NCBI GenBank assembly: GCA_963575745.1
Contig: CAUYUJ010015283.1
Location: forward strand, 282,410-346,409
DNA from: Prorocentrum cordatum
Lineage: Eukaryota > Sar > Dinophyceae > Prorocentrales > Prorocentraceae
Direction: 5' to 3'
DNA length: 64,000 bases
Below the pieces are notes generated by a model. That model had not been told where the DNA came from. It saw nothing but the letters and a program-made list of their open reading frames with translations, and ran no database searches. Of the stretch, positions 32,125-44,077 are shown one piece after another. Each line of letters begins with the position of its first letter. Positions within the stretch are counted from its first letter, which is position 1. Position numbers and translations under genes: made by a program.

Positions 32125-32997
32125 TCACCGATGTAGCTCACCACGAAATGTCGCGCAACGCTGTCCTCGCTCCAACGGCCACGTCCAGTACCGGGAAGGT
32201 CGGCCCCTTCGGAAACGATTCAGCAGCAGGGAGAGCCACACCGCGAGGACAACGAACGCCGCCAGGAGCACGAATGTGATGGTGGCGAACGGCACCAGCA
32301 CCATCAGCAGGAAATACCACGTCGCTAGGACCATGAGCACCACCAGGAGCACGAATGTAATGACGGCGAACGGCACCAGCAGCAGCAGGAAGGACCACAT
32401 CGCCAGGACCATGAGCGCCGCCAAGCTCACGAACACTAGGATCGCAAACGGCACCAGCAGCAGGAAGGACCACGTCGCCAGGACAAAGAGCACCGCCAGG
32501 AGCACGAACATTAGGGTCGCGAACGGCACCAGCACCAGCAGCAGGAAGGACCACATCGTCAGGACAAAGAGCACCGCCAGGAGCACAAACATTATGATGG
32601 CGAACGGCACCAGCACCAGCAGCAGGACGGACCACGTCGCCAGGAAAATGAGCACCACCAGGAGCACAAGTGTGATGATGGCGAACGGCACCAGCAGCAG
32701 GAAGGATCACATCGCCAGGACAAAGACCACCACCAAGATCACGAACGGCTCGCCCAGCAGCCAGATCAGCAGGAAGGACGGCGCCTCCATCGTGGCATTA
32801 CCGAGGAACCTTGAGAGGAGGGCCAAAACAGGAGCGCAACGCTGATGACCACCAGTCGCCGTCCGGGCCATGCCAAGAGTCACGAAGGCGGCCAAGGTCG
32901 TCACGAGGCCGGCGTGGCGGCAACCCACCAGGACCATCTGGACAATCATCACCACCATGATAGTGGCGGGAGGCATGAGGAAGTTCAGGCGCACCAT
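32125..32997 (-). pseudogene. Open frame of repeated transmembrane segments, one in-frame TGA
   Basis: ATG at 32997 opens a frame of about 290 codons, broken only by TGA at 32707-32709. The first ~95 residues have hydrophobic stretches. The rest is about seven copies of a 23-27-residue unit such as VPFAIIMFVLLAVLFVLTMW followed by SFLLL. Unit spacings on DNA are about 69, 81, 81, 75, 78 and 81 bp, all multiples of three, so length changes have kept the frame. The broken codon is TGG (Trp) in most other units, so the stop is a single G-to-A change. The frame lies in the 24-kb ligase intron on the same strand. The family is not recognised. It may be a nested gene, an exon of one, or a repeat with a fortuitous hydrophobic frame. 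Confidence 0.45.
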
Positions 32998-33339
32998 CAG
33001 AAAACCAGATGCACACTTCCCTCATGCCGTTGGAATGTTTGTGGCCACGGTCCACAGCTCGGAGAACTCTTATCAGCTACACGAGGGAGTCCATCGACGC
33101 CAGAAGCACCGCTCGTTCAAGAGGCGAGGTTGGGGTGCTGGGTGGGTCCACGAGGATATTGAACTTCGCGCGCCCCTGCCCCGCAACAGCCCCCGCCGAG
33201 ATGTGAGGACGCGCACCCAACTCAAACTGCCTGCGAAGCCAGGCCAAGCGAAAGGCAACCACCATGTGCGCGCCACGGCGCGCCGAGAGCCCTAGGGCAA
33301 GCAAATGCTAGGACACATTGGGCTGAAAGGAGAATGGTT

Positions 33340-33413
33340 CATGGATGGCGATGACTGTGATCATGGTGATGATGGCTGTGATGATGATGATGATGATGCT
33401 GATGATGACGATA

Positions 33414-33460
<47 letters not shown>

Positions 33461-33664
33461 GGTGATGATGATGATGATGATGATGATGATGGTGATGCTG
33501 ATGAATCTGAGGATAAGGATGATGCTGATTGATGATGCTGATTCTGATAATGCTGATGGTAGGGATGCTGATGATGCTGCTGATGATGAGGATGCGGATG
33601 ATAATGATGATACTGATGATAAGCATGCTGATGTTGATGTTGATGTTGATGTTGATGATGATGC

Positions 33665-33705
<41 letters not shown>

Positions 33706-33808
33706 CTGGTTCTGATGAATATTAACATGATGACGATGATGATGAGGCTGCTGCTGATACTGATGGTGATGATGATGATGATGATGATGATGATGGTGAT
33801 GGTAATGG

Positions 33809-33864
<56 letters not shown>

Positions 33865-33935
33865 GTGATGGTGATGGTGATGGTGATGGTGATGATGGTG
33901 ATGGTGATGGTGATGGTGATGAGGAGGAGAAGGAG
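33340..33935. repeat. GAT trinucleotide microsatellite, ~600 bp
   Basis: Almost uninterrupted GAT/GGT/GCT triplets. The minus-strand frames give poly-His, poly-Ile or mixed runs over 300 residues, which are artefacts. Confidence 0.97.
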
Positions 33936-34565
33936 AAGCATGAGGAGGAGAAGTAGGATGGGGGTGGCCCTCACCTTGCACTTGCTCCCTCCTGCTCTCT
34001 GGCTCGGCGCGCCCTCCCCCCCCTTCCCCCGAGAGGGGCCGGGCGGTGGCATGCCTCGAGAGGTCAGATCGGGCTTCGTGTGCGTGTGCGGACGCCGGCA
34101 CGCGTGGGCGTGGCCCCGTGCCCGCGTCCGGACGGCTCGGGCCTGGACCGAATCGATGTCCCAGGCGTGGCTCGGCCTCAAACCTCGGGCGCAAGGATAC
34201 TTTTGATCCCGGCGTTCTCCCTGGGCTTCGGCATCTGGGGGGCTGCTCCCAGGCCCTGGGACCATCAGAAACCGACCTGGCACCAAAAAGTGGCCCCGGG
34301 GAAGAGGTAAGAGCCCTGGGCCTCACGGAGTGGAAGAATCAATCCGCCAGAGGTCTGCGGCCCGTAGGAGGGCCGGTTGCCGCTCAAATGGCGCGGCTCT
34401 CCGAAATCCGGCGTCATGAAAAGCACGGCCTCACAGCAAACATCATCATCGGAACTCCTCATATCGCCGCCAGCCACGGGCCAGAGCAATCTGTGAATGT
34501 CCTGGGGTCTCATCGCAACGCTGGGGCGAGAAGGGGATCTCTCGGCCTCGGGGTGCACATCTTTA
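33936..34565. other. Intronic sequence, no gene recognised
   Basis: GC-rich sequence with no family motif. Several overlapping frames of up to 190 residues exist without supporting homology. Confidence 0.4.
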
Positions 34566-34739
34566 CAGTCGGACTTGGGTCAGAAGAACAACCCGCAAGA
34601 ACACGATAATCTCCGCCGGCCAAAACACACATAACATCCGAGGGCACCCTCCCCAGGGTGCACCAGAGCACACAACAGGCACGAAGAACATCAGAGTGCC
34701 CTCCCGAACCGACCTCGAACTTATACCTCGGTCTGGCTG
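34566..34739. mobile_element. MITE-like element, copy 2
   Basis: Starts CAGTCGGACT and ends GGTCTGGCTG. It shares AGAAGAACA, GGGCACCCTCCCCAGG and TATACCTCGGTC-like phrases with 9564-9726. Its terminal repeats have decayed relative to copy 1. Confidence 0.5.
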
Positions 34740-36299
34740 CACTCCAAATTGTGTCCGCCTGGGGAAGAGGGGGAGGGGGGGGGCCAAAGGGCGGGGGAAC
34801 ACCCAAACCTCAGACCCACGACGTGGGCCCCTGGAACGCTCGACCCGATGCCCCTGGGGCTGGCTGTCTGCCTGGGGGGCGTGCCCTTGCGGACCCGCAG
34901 CCTGGACGCATCAAATCCGTCGCCGAGCTCGCAAGCACAACGCGCTCATCCGGTGCTTTTCCTACCCCTCGCGACGCCTGGTGGTACGGGGGGGGTCGCT
35001 TCGGCGTAGGGCCTCGGCGGAGCCATTGGCGAGGAGCCCCAGGGACTCGGACCAGCCCTCGGATGTGACAACCACTCGTCCGATCCTCGCATCCCACTCG
35101 CTCCTGATCCCTTCATCGCCTTCTCCCCTTCTTCCTGTGCCCCCCCTCTTGTCCTTGTTCCTCCTCCCCCTGCTCCACCTTCTCCTCCTTCTCCTCCTCC
35201 TCCTCCTCCTCATTCGGAAGGTTGGAATTAAAGGAAGATGGGACTTCTGGGATATCCCCGCAATTTTTCCCACCTGCCGCGCACGATACGTTCTGTGCTG
35301 TCGCTTCCTGCGCTCGCACGGCCGCACGCATCCCATACCGAAGGTACAAGGTCGTGCGGCAAGGGATCAGGAACACATTCTCGAGCGGGCGCGGATGCCC
35401 CAAACGGGCACTAGCTCTTCAAGCCAGGAGACCGCTAGGGGCGCACGTGTTGAAAGGGCCCCTGCCTTCTCGGCCCTCGCTTCGCTCGTCTCGAGCTGCC
35501 AAGCATCCTTCGCCTGGGCACGCCTTCTGGCTCCGAACGATCGAAACCGCTTTGGATGCGATGCGGCACGTCGAGCACGGAAACCCACTTGTCAATCTCA
35601 AGGACACGATCTGGCCATCATATGCGATTGATCGAACGCGGAAACGAACGCCCACCACCCTGGAACATATAGGTGCCAAGAGCTGCCGTGTCGCTCACGT
35701 TTCTTCTCGAAGGGACATGATTTGCTTACAAATGACGTTCGCAAATTATTCTCTCACTTCCCGTCTGGTTCATCGCTTGTCATTCTTCTTCTTCTTCTTC
35801 GATTTCCATTCCCCTGCAATCCATGTTTGCTAGCAAGCGGCCGCAACTGCCGTACTTGTGCGAGTCATAGGGCGAGGCGTGGGACGAGGGGCTGAGCTCG
35901 GTCCTTAGATGGCGGCTGGAGCTCGCAGCGCCGTCCGCATAGCGAGCAGCAGCGACAGAAGATTAGGAGCGTATCTGTTCTGCGCGAGTCCTGGGGTGAA
36001 ACTCGGACGCAAGGAAGTTGGCCCAACACGCAGCCTCTCATCCAAACAAGCACTACACGAAATACCACAATACCACGACACTACAAAATTATTCCCGCTC
36101 GAGCGCGCAATCGCCAAATGCCAAAGAAAGACGATTCTCAACGAGAAACGCCATCGTTGACATCAACAAACAAGATCTGGTATACTCAAACATTATCAAC
36201 TATAAGCTTCTGGGATTCCGCGCGGGTTTTTCGAGACGACGCCTGACCTCCCTGGCGGCGCCTCCGAACATTTTTTCCGTGGGGCTTGCCTGGTCACGT
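34740..36299. other. Intronic sequence, no gene recognised
   Basis: Includes a short CTC tract at 35180-35212 and a CTT tract at 35786-35802. A 203-residue plus-strand frame (35222-35833) has no recognisable motif. Confidence 0.4.
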
Positions 36300-38495
36300 C
36301 AGGAGGCCCGTAAGAGGGCTCCAAGATGGCCTAGCTGTCACGCACATTCACACAGTCGCCCAAGGGGGCTGGCTCTCCAGAGTAGCCCTGTTAGTTCCCT
36401 GCACCTTCTACTCCGTATCATCGCTCTATCCGCCACCGTGCCCTGAGGCACGAGTTTAGAAGAAGAGCAACTCGCCATAAGCATACAAACTTTTGTCGCT
36501 CCGCGCGGATTTCTTGGATCAACGCTGGGCCCCCTCGGCGTCCTCAGGTCCCGTCGAGCTCTCTGTACTGAAGTCTGTCAGTATGCTCTCAATGGCCCAC
36601 AGCCTGGAGTTCCGGGCACTCGGGGGGCCTCGTGATCGTCACGCGTGTGCTCTCTCGCGTGACTTAACTTGCACTAATATTGGAGCCCTCTGGGACCCCT
36701 CCGAGGTCGAGCTGCAGGGCCACAAGAGGATCTCGCAAGGGCACCAAGAGGAACCGAAGAGGGCTCCGGAGGGCCTTCGAGGGCAGTGGTGGGCAAAATC
36801 ACGTGAACGCTCTCTCGCGTGACTTGCCCTGCACTGCTGTGAAGCCCCCCCCAGGAGCCCTCCCAGGCCGCGCTGGAAGGCCTCAAGAGGGGCTGGTAAA
36901 GGCTCCAAGGGGGCCTGAAGAGGGCTCCCAAGAGTAGGAAGCCCTCCCGTGCGCTCTCGCGCGCTCCTGGGAGGGGTCCCCGCGCGACTTTTTCAACAGG
37001 CCCAAGAGCGCGTTGTTCGGGACATGCATGTTCAACATGGTTTCAGATGGCCCCGTGGACTCGCCATCGCTCGGACGTCCATTCCTTGTGCATTTTTCGG
37101 TTTCGTGCGTGTACTTTTTGCAAGATGGCCCAGAATGCTCCTCGATGGTCCTCGCCGGGAAGAAAGGCACCCGTCCGAGCGATGCCAAGCCTTGAGCGCC
37201 TCTCAGGCTGCCTTGGAGGCCCTGGAGGGCGGCCCGAGAGGCCCAAATCGTCGAAGTCTACTGGATCTATTTGTGTGGTTTTCGCACTACCGCCTTTTCG
37301 GTCTTGGGAGCGTCCAAGACGGCCCAAGGGGCGCCTGAGATCACCCCCAGAACGGCCCAATAGCCTCCAAGAGGGGCCCAAGATGCCCCCAAGACGGCCC
37401 CAAGAGGGGCCCAAGATGGGGAACACGACCTGAGATTTCGAGCCCTCCGCCCCAAGATGGTCCCAAAATCTCCCTACACGCCCCCGAGAGGCGCCAAGAG
37501 GCCCCAAAAGGGCCTCCAAGAGGCCCAAATCGGGCCCCAAGATGCCCCCAAGACGCTCCAAGACACTCCCAAACCCGCCTCCCAGAGGCATCCGAGAGGC
37601 CTCTGAAGAGATCCTTACAGGCATCCAGGAGGCCTCTGACCTATAAGCCAGGCGCGGTGGCGGGATGGGCCGAAGGCCACAAGATCCGCCGCCCCCTGCT
37701 TGCAGGGGTGCACGGCGTGCTGGATGTTTCAGGTTTTGGTTTTGGTTCTTTTTCTAAAAGAACTCCCCAGTGGGCTTCGGCCCGTCCCGCCGGCCACCCG
37801 GAAAGGATGCCCAGGAGCTCAATTCCCCAATTTCCTGCCCCAACTTGGCCCAAGATGGCCTCCAAGACGGCCAAGATGGCCCAAGATGGCCTCCAAGATG
37901 CTTCCCAGACGGCCAAGATGGCCTCCAAGACGGGTAAGATGGCTCCAAGATGCCTCCAAGACGGCCCAAGATGCCCTCCAAGACGGCCAAGATGGCCCCA
38001 AGATGCCTCCAAGATGGCCCAAGAGGCCTCCAAGACGTTCTCCAGGAGAGCCCGAAGAGGCCAAAATCATTGGTTTTCCTTAGGTTTTTGAAGGTTTTTT
38101 GCGTTTTCTTCTTTTCGGCCTTCCGACGGCCCAAGAGGCCCCCAAGATCGCCCAAGAGGCCTCCAAGAAGGCCCTATGACGGCCCAAGGGCCCCCCAAGA
38201 CGGCCCCAAGAGCGCCCCAAGACGGCCCAAGAGGCCTCCAAGACGCCCAACATGGCCTCCAAGACGGCCCTGAAGCGCCCCAAGAGGGCCCCAAGACGGC
38301 CCAGAGAGGCCCCCAAGACGGCTCCAGACGGCGTCAGACGGACCAGGAACGCCCTAAGACGGCCAAAGAGACCCCCAGGAAGCCCCCAAAGGCCCCCAAG
38401 AGGCCCAAGGAGGCCCCCAAGATGCCTCCAAGAGGCCTCGAAGAGGCCCCCAAGAAGCCCCCAACAGACCCCAAGGGTGCCCCAAGAGACTCCTA
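36300..38495. repeat. Long CCAAGANGGCC-type repeat field
   Basis: Dense units of CCAAGATGGCC and CCAAGAGGCC, clearest at 37320-37620 and 37850-38490. A core AAAATCATTGGTTTTCCTTA...TTTTCGGCCTTCCGACG lies at 38070-38125, and a shared GGTGGCGGGATGGGCCGAAG at 37656-37675. Confidence 0.8.
37065..37184. mobile_element. Short inverted-repeat element, copy A
   Basis: CATCGCTCGGACG (37065-37077) and CGTCCGAGCGATG (37172-37184) are perfect 13-bp inverted repeats around about 95 bp. A close copy lies at 46174-46295. Confidence 0.6.
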
Positions 38496-38499
38496 ACAA

Positions 38500-39229
38500 C
38501 CCTCATCCTCCTACTCTATTTCTTCCTCTTCCTCTTCCTGTTCATAATCATTCTCTCCCATGTGTTCCCCGAAAGCTTTCCAAACCGACTCGGGGAACTC
38601 ATGGTCCGATAGCTTGGCCAAGCTCTAGTCCAACTTTCGGCCACATCGGCGTTTCCAAAAAGGCAGGGGGCGGCGGTGATTCGCCGTAGGCGTCTTCGAT
38701 ACTTTTGATCCCTTCACTCCACTCCCTCCTCTTCTACCTTCTACTTCTACTCTCGCATTTCCCTTTCTACAGTGATTTTTCCAGCTAGAAGAAACCTACG
38801 GCCAGACAGCGGCGACGGCGACGGCGAGGGCTTTGGCGGCGACGACAGCAACGTCGACGGCGACGACGGCGGGGGCGGCGGCGACGGAGCCAGGGACGGC
38901 GCCAGCGAGCGTGGCGATGGCGACGACGACGGCGGCGACGGCGATGGCGGCGACGACGGCGACGGCGTCACTCCCCGCTTTCGTTCGGTGAAAGCTGCAC
39001 TGCTGGAACGCACACTGTAGGCTGCTGAAGCGCTCCCGCACGGTAACACGAGTGGCGGATTCCGGAAACCTTGAACCCAAAAACGTTTTCATCTCTTGGC
39101 GACACATCTTTTACTTCCGCCGCTTTCCGCCGAACTTCCGCTGGCTACCTTCGGCTGAGGCGACCTCGCTTTACTTCCGCCGCCCTCCGCGGCGGAAGAG
39201 ATGACAACTTCTTCGATCCTCGAAGGCAA
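38500..39229. other. Intronic sequence with GGCGAC hexamer run
   Basis: GGCGAC/GACGGC units at 38810-38965 give Gly-Asp or Ala-Val repeats in every frame. No gene is recognised. Confidence 0.6.
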
Positions 39230-39535
39230 GGCCCTTGTTGGAACGCCCCACCTGTAGTGGTGGAGCGCATGCCGTGGGATGCTGGATCGCCCTCGATCGG
39301 CGAAAACGTTATGCTGGAGCGCACGGTGCGTGTTACTGGAACGCCCGCTCGGGGAGTAAGCCGCGGGCTGCTAGAACGCTCTCGCTCGATCAAAATACGG
39401 AACGGGAGCGGACGCCGCGGGCTGCCGGAGCGCGCTTCCGCGGTGTAGCGAAATTCTACAGCGCATGCGTGTTGTCGGCATGGGCTGCCAGAGCGCCCTC
39501 GCTCGATAAAAATGGGGGTGCTGGAGCGGCACCAC
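39230..39535. repeat. ~60-bp minisatellite (GCTGGAACGC / CTCGCTCGAT)
   Basis: Phrases GGAACGCCC, GCCGCGGGCTGC and CTCGCTCGATAAAAAT recur about every 55-65 bp in about five degenerate units. Confidence 0.6.
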
Positions 39536-40200
39536 GTTTAGGGCTTGAAACACACCACTGAAGGGAGGAAGGGGAGGCGAGGGCGCGGGCGGCTGGGGGT
39601 TCTAGCATGCAATTGCTCGGACCTCGCTCGCAAAAGGCCTATGTACGGGCGCAGCGCGGATCAAAGCGTGAAGATGACCCCAGAGATGTCCCGATGCATA
39701 CGCATGCACCTTATATCTTCACTGGCAGCACTATTCCACTGACTGTGGGCCCTGCTAAAACCATAAGAAATCCGCGCTCTGCTCTATACTGTCTGCACTC
39801 TGCAATTTCCACCCTCTACTTTTTATCCTGGCTGCTCTCTTGAGACCCCGGGAACCTTGCCGCCTCTCGGAGCCGAGGAACCTGGTCACGCACTCAAATC
39901 GGTGGCGTACTTGAACCATATCCTTCAACATCCGTGATCATCCATTCAATGCAAACATTGACTGGGAAATCTCGGGAGCATGGCCGCCTACCGAAATCTA
40001 CCTGGCACTTTCGCCAAGTCCTGACAGCTTCCGCGAGGACCCCTCCAGTGCACGCGCTGACTGGGGAATTCGCCGAACCTTCGATGTTCCTCGGCGTGTG
40101 AAACAATCGCCCATCCCCAAACACCTTTTCTGGGAGCCTATTGCCGGGTTGAATGGGAAGGCCTGGCCGGCGGGGCCGACGGACTCATCTGGCCCTGCAA
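39536..40200. other. Intronic sequence, no gene recognised
   Basis: Mixed sequence with no repeat or motif identified. Confidence 0.4.
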
Positions 40201-41319
40201 ACCTGGGCCCGGCACAGAAACGGAAAGAGCGCTTCAGAAACAGAAACCGAAATTACTCACACCACTGTTCGTACTGGGAGCCTTGGCGTTGAGAGCTTGT
40301 TACGTCACCCCTCGCTCTTAGGAGCCTTGATGTTCAGAGATTGTTGCGTTGCCGCCCGTTCCTGAGCCTTGGCTGGGCCTTGGTGTCAGGAACTTGTTGC
40401 GTCACCGCTCTCTGCTGGGAGCCTTGGTCTTATCAGCTTGTTTACGTCACGGTTCGCTCTTGGGAGCCTTGGTGTGAAGAGCTTTTCGCGTTACCGATCG
40501 CTCTTTATTTGGCGTCGGTGGGCCTTCTTGGGAGTCCTATGAGGGCCCTTTTGAAGCCCTTTTGGAAGCCTCTTGGGAACCTCTTGGGAGCCTCTTGGGG
40601 CTTCTTGGGGGGTTCTTGGGGCCTCCTGTGAGATTCTTGAGGTGAAAGGCTAGACTTTTCGATTCGTGGTCCCCCTCTTGGGGCCGTCTTGGGGCCCTCT
40701 TGGGCCGTCTTGGGCGCCTCTTGGGCCATCTTGGGCCGTTTTGGGGGCCTCTTGGGCCGCCTTGGGGCGGTCTTGAGGGCCTGTTGGACTGTCTTCAACG
40801 CCGTGAAAGCCGAAAAGCCGTGCATGGTAAAAATGTACCTTTTCCCATCGGGGATTAATAATATTGGCCTCCTGGTGGCCTCCTGGGACGCCTCTTGGGG
40901 GCCTCTTGGGGCTTCTTGGGGGGTTCTTGGGGCCTCCTGGGAGCGTCTTGAAGCGAAAGGCTAGACTTTTCGGTTCGTGGTCCCCCTCTTGGGGCCGTCT
41001 TGGGGCCCTCTTGGGCCGTCTTGGGCGCCTCTTGGGCCGTCTTGGGGCCCTCTCGGGCCGTTTTGGGGGCCTCTTGGGAGCCTCTTAGGCCGTCTTGGGG
41101 CGGTCTTGGGGGGCTCCTGGGCCGTCGTCAACGCAGTGAAAGCCGAACAGCCGTATATGCTAAAAATGTACGTTTCCAAACGGAAAATCAATGATTTTGG
41201 CCCTTTGGGGCCCTCTTGGGACGCCCCTTGGGCGCCTCTTGGGGGCCTCTTGGGCCGTCTTAGGCGGTCTTGGGCTCTCTTGGAGCGGTCTTGGGCCGTT
41301 TTGGGGGGGAACCCGAAAA
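40201..41319. repeat. 1.12-kb tandem duplication, copy 1
   Basis: Starts ACCTGGGCCCGGCACAGAAACG, contains a series of GGGAGCCTTGG...GTTACGTCACC phrases (40260-40510) and then inverted CCAAGA-type repeats (read here as CTCTTGGGGCC) with two core modules. Confidence 0.85.
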
Positions 41320-42398
41320 ACCTGGCCCGGCACATAAACGGCAAGAGCGCTTCAGAAACAGAAACCGAAATTACTCACACCACCTTTCGTACCGGGAGCC
41401 TTGGCGTTGAGAGCTTGTTACGTCACCCCTCGCTCTTGGGAGCCTCGGTGGTCAGAGATTGTTGCGTTGCCGCCCGTTCCTGAGCCTTGGCTGGACCTTG
41501 GTGTCAGGAACTTGTCACCGCTCTCTGCTGGGAGCCTTGGTCTTATCAGCGTGTTTACGTCACCGTTCGCTCTTGGGAGCCTTGGTGTGAAGAGCTTTTC
41601 GCGTTACCGATCGCTCTTTATTTGGCGTCGGTGGGCCTTCTTGGGAGTCCTATGAGGGCCCTTTTGGAAGCCTCTTAGCGGCCTCTTGGGGCTTTTTGGG
41701 GGGTTCTTGGGGCCTCCTGGGAGCTGCTTGGGGCGAAAGGCTAGCTTTTCGGTTCGTGGCCCCCCTCTTGGGGCCGTCTTGAGGCCCTCTTGGGCCGTCT
41801 TGGGCGCCTCTTGGGCCGTCTTGGGGCCCTCTCGGGCCGTTTTGGGGGCCTCTTGGGCTGTCTGGGGGCGGTCTCGGGGGCCTCTTGGACCGTCTTCAAC
41901 GCCGTGAACGCCGAAAAGCCGTGTATGGTAAAATTGACCTTTTCCCATCGGGGATTAATAATATTGGCCTCCTGGTGGCCTCCTGGGGCGCCTCTTGGGG
42001 GCCTCTTGGGGCTTCTTGGGGGGTTCTTGGGGCCTCCTGGGAGCGTCTTGAAGCGAAAGGCTAGACTTTTCGGTTCGTGGTCCCCCTCATGGGGCCGTCT
42101 TGGGGCCCTGGGCGCCTCTTGGGCCATCTTGGGGCCCTCTCGGGCCGTTTTGGGTGCCTCTTGGGAGCATCTTAGGCCGTCTTGGGGCGGTCTTGGGGAG
42201 CTCTTGGCCGTCGTCAGCGCAGTGAAAGCCGAACAACCGTATATGCAAAAAATATACGTTTTCCCACGGAAAATCAATGATTTTGGCCCTTTGGGGCCCT
42301 CTTGGGACGCCCCTTGGGCGCCTCTTGGGGGCCTCTTGGGCCGTCTTGGGCCGTCCTGGGTTGTCTTGGGCGGTCTTGGGCTCTTCTGGGACGGAAAA
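41320..42398. repeat. 1.12-kb tandem duplication, copy 2
   Basis: Repeats copy 1 from the CCTGGCCCGGCACATAAACG start, at a 1119-bp offset, through both core modules (41895-41960 and 42210-42290). Small deletions separate the copies. Confidence 0.85.
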
Positions 42399-42419
42399 CG
42401 GGAGAAACCAGACAAACAT

Positions 42420-42705
42420 GCGAAAACCCAAAGGAAAACTGCCCAACACGGCCATTCGACTTTTGCGCCCCGCCCTCGCCCCCCCTGGACCCCCCCCCTA
42501 AAGGCTTCGCCCACAACAGAACGTCATCACTCGTACCTCGCTCTTTCCGTTACATGCCAAAACCCGAAGGAAAACTGCCAAAACCGGCAAGTAGACCAAT
42601 GCCCTCCCCCTCCCCCCCTCCCCTGGAACCCCTCCCTTAAAGGCTTCGCCCACACCAGAACGTCATCACTCGTACCTCGCTCTATCCGTTACCTCCCAAG
42701 AACGG
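42420..42705. repeat. Two-copy ~135-160-bp direct repeat
   Basis: AAGGCTTCGCCCACA, AGAACGTCATCACTCGTACC and CGAAGGAAAACTGCC-type phrases occur twice, at about 42425-42560 and 42558-42705. Confidence 0.7.
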
Positions 42706-43165
42706 CCAGTAGACGGACAGGCATGGTCACAAGACTGCTCCAGATGGTCTCCATGTGGCCCACGTTTGCCCACAGACAGCTCCAGATGGCTTCAAGCCAG
42801 CCCAAGAGGCCTCCAAAACGCCCCAAGCGGGGTCCATGAGGAACGCCAAAGCAAGAATCGTCCCAATCCCTTCGGACACTGTGCTTTCCTAGCGCCTTCG
42901 CTGTCTAGGTCCACGCAGCGTCCACGACGACTTGCGCGGCCTCAACATCGCCCCAAGAAAGCCCGCGAGGCCACCAAAAAGCCGCCAAGCGAGCCGCAAA
43001 ACCACTCAAGTGGGCCCAGTCCAGGAGGCCCCCAAGACGGCCTGCAAAGCGCCCAAGACGGCCCCAAGAGGGGGAAAGAAAAGATGCCCTGGGGCCAAGA
43101 TAACCGCAGAGACCGCCCAGAAATCTCCAAAGCTGTGGGCAACCTTTGAGGCTGAGCCTAACCTA
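42706..43165. repeat. CCAAGA-type repeat, sparse
   Basis: Scattered CCAAGAGG and CCAAGACGG units between non-repetitive stretches. No gene was recognised. Confidence 0.5.
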
Positions 43166-43167
43166 AT

Positions 43168-43340
43168 CAAATCCTCCCCCTCCTCCTCCCCCTCCTCCTC
43201 CACCTCCTCCTCCTCCTCCTCCTCGTCTTCCTCCTCCTCCTCCTCCTCCTCCTCCTCCTCCTCCTCCTCCTCCTCCTCCTCCTCCCCCTCCTCTTCCTCC
43301 TTCTCCTCCCCCTCCTCCTCCCCCTCCTCCTCTTCTGTCC
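43168..43340. repeat. TCC microsatellite
   Basis: About 170 bp of TCC with a few CCC, TTC and TCG interruptions. The poly-Glu and poly-Ser frames are artefacts. Confidence 0.97.
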
Positions 43341-44039
43341 CAGAAGCTTCCAATCCATCGCTCGTTTGTTGCGGGCCCCGCTGCTTGGCCCCCGAGGGGC
43401 CAGCGGTGCGGCGCAAGCCCGTGAATCAGTGTGCTTGCTATGCTTAGTTGAACTCATTGTGGCTGCTCAAACGATGGCATTTGTCGAGCTAACCCCTCGC
43501 TAGATGCAGGTGAGCGGAAACGCTGCTGATGGCGCCTCTCTTCTGTCGGCGGCTATGCGGACGGCGATCCGGGAGCACGCTCCAAAGCACACTTTGGATG
43601 CTGTGGCTGCTCCGGTTGCCTGCGCTGTGATGTCTGCGGCTGCGCGGCCGTAGTGCCAACGACTATGCACAAGGAGCGAGCTCAGCATGCTCGGGGCAGG
43701 GCTGACGACCCTGATGATCATGCAGAATAATTTTGGAAACTTCGAAATGTGCGGCGTGCCCACGACTATGCAAGAAGGGAAAACCTCTGACAGCTAAGCA
43801 GGCGGCATTCGATAGTCTGGCTTCTCCTGATTTTCCCAATGGCTTTTAGCCTTGATTTAGGGCCGTACCACCTCTGGCAGGTGCTGCCAGCATAAGCGCA
43901 GACCTCAGGGGAATCGTTACTGCAGAGCCTGCTCTGGCTACTGCTCTACGTCCAGTTGTTATTTTACCCTCGCATCTCAGACGTACGCTCTTCGATTCAA
44001 TGTCGGGCCCACTGCCCCGAGCTGAGATAGCAGATGAGC
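43341..44039. other. Intron start after ligase exon 6, no firm gene
   Basis: A plus-strand frame through 43880-44085 reads as ordinary protein-like sequence (SADLRGIVTAEPALATALRP and so on) but has no recognised family. It overlaps tentative ligase exon 6 on the other strand. Confidence 0.35.
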
Positions 44040-44077
44040 CGAACTTATGCCACATGCTGGGGAGAGCTCCGTCAGCG
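44040..44077 (-). CDS. Ligase exon 6 (tentative 38-bp microexon): TELSP motif
   Basis: After ATAG the minus strand reads CG plus codons for LTELSPACGISS. LTELSP matches the motif MTELSP, which must follow RQGYG in exon 5, and the phase is right on both sides (1 in, 0 out). The donor TTCG|GCTC is GC type. Because it is so short and the donor is chosen by phase, the 3' boundary is uncertain. Reading on to GAVG is an alternative. Confidence 0.6.

Noticed and set aside
33339-34326. Frames over 300 residues rich in His, Ile or Met
   Set aside because: Produced by the GAT microsatellite on its two strands.
35222-35833. A 203-residue plus-strand frame
   Set aside because: No recognised motif and ends in a CTT-derived Phe run; treated as intronic.
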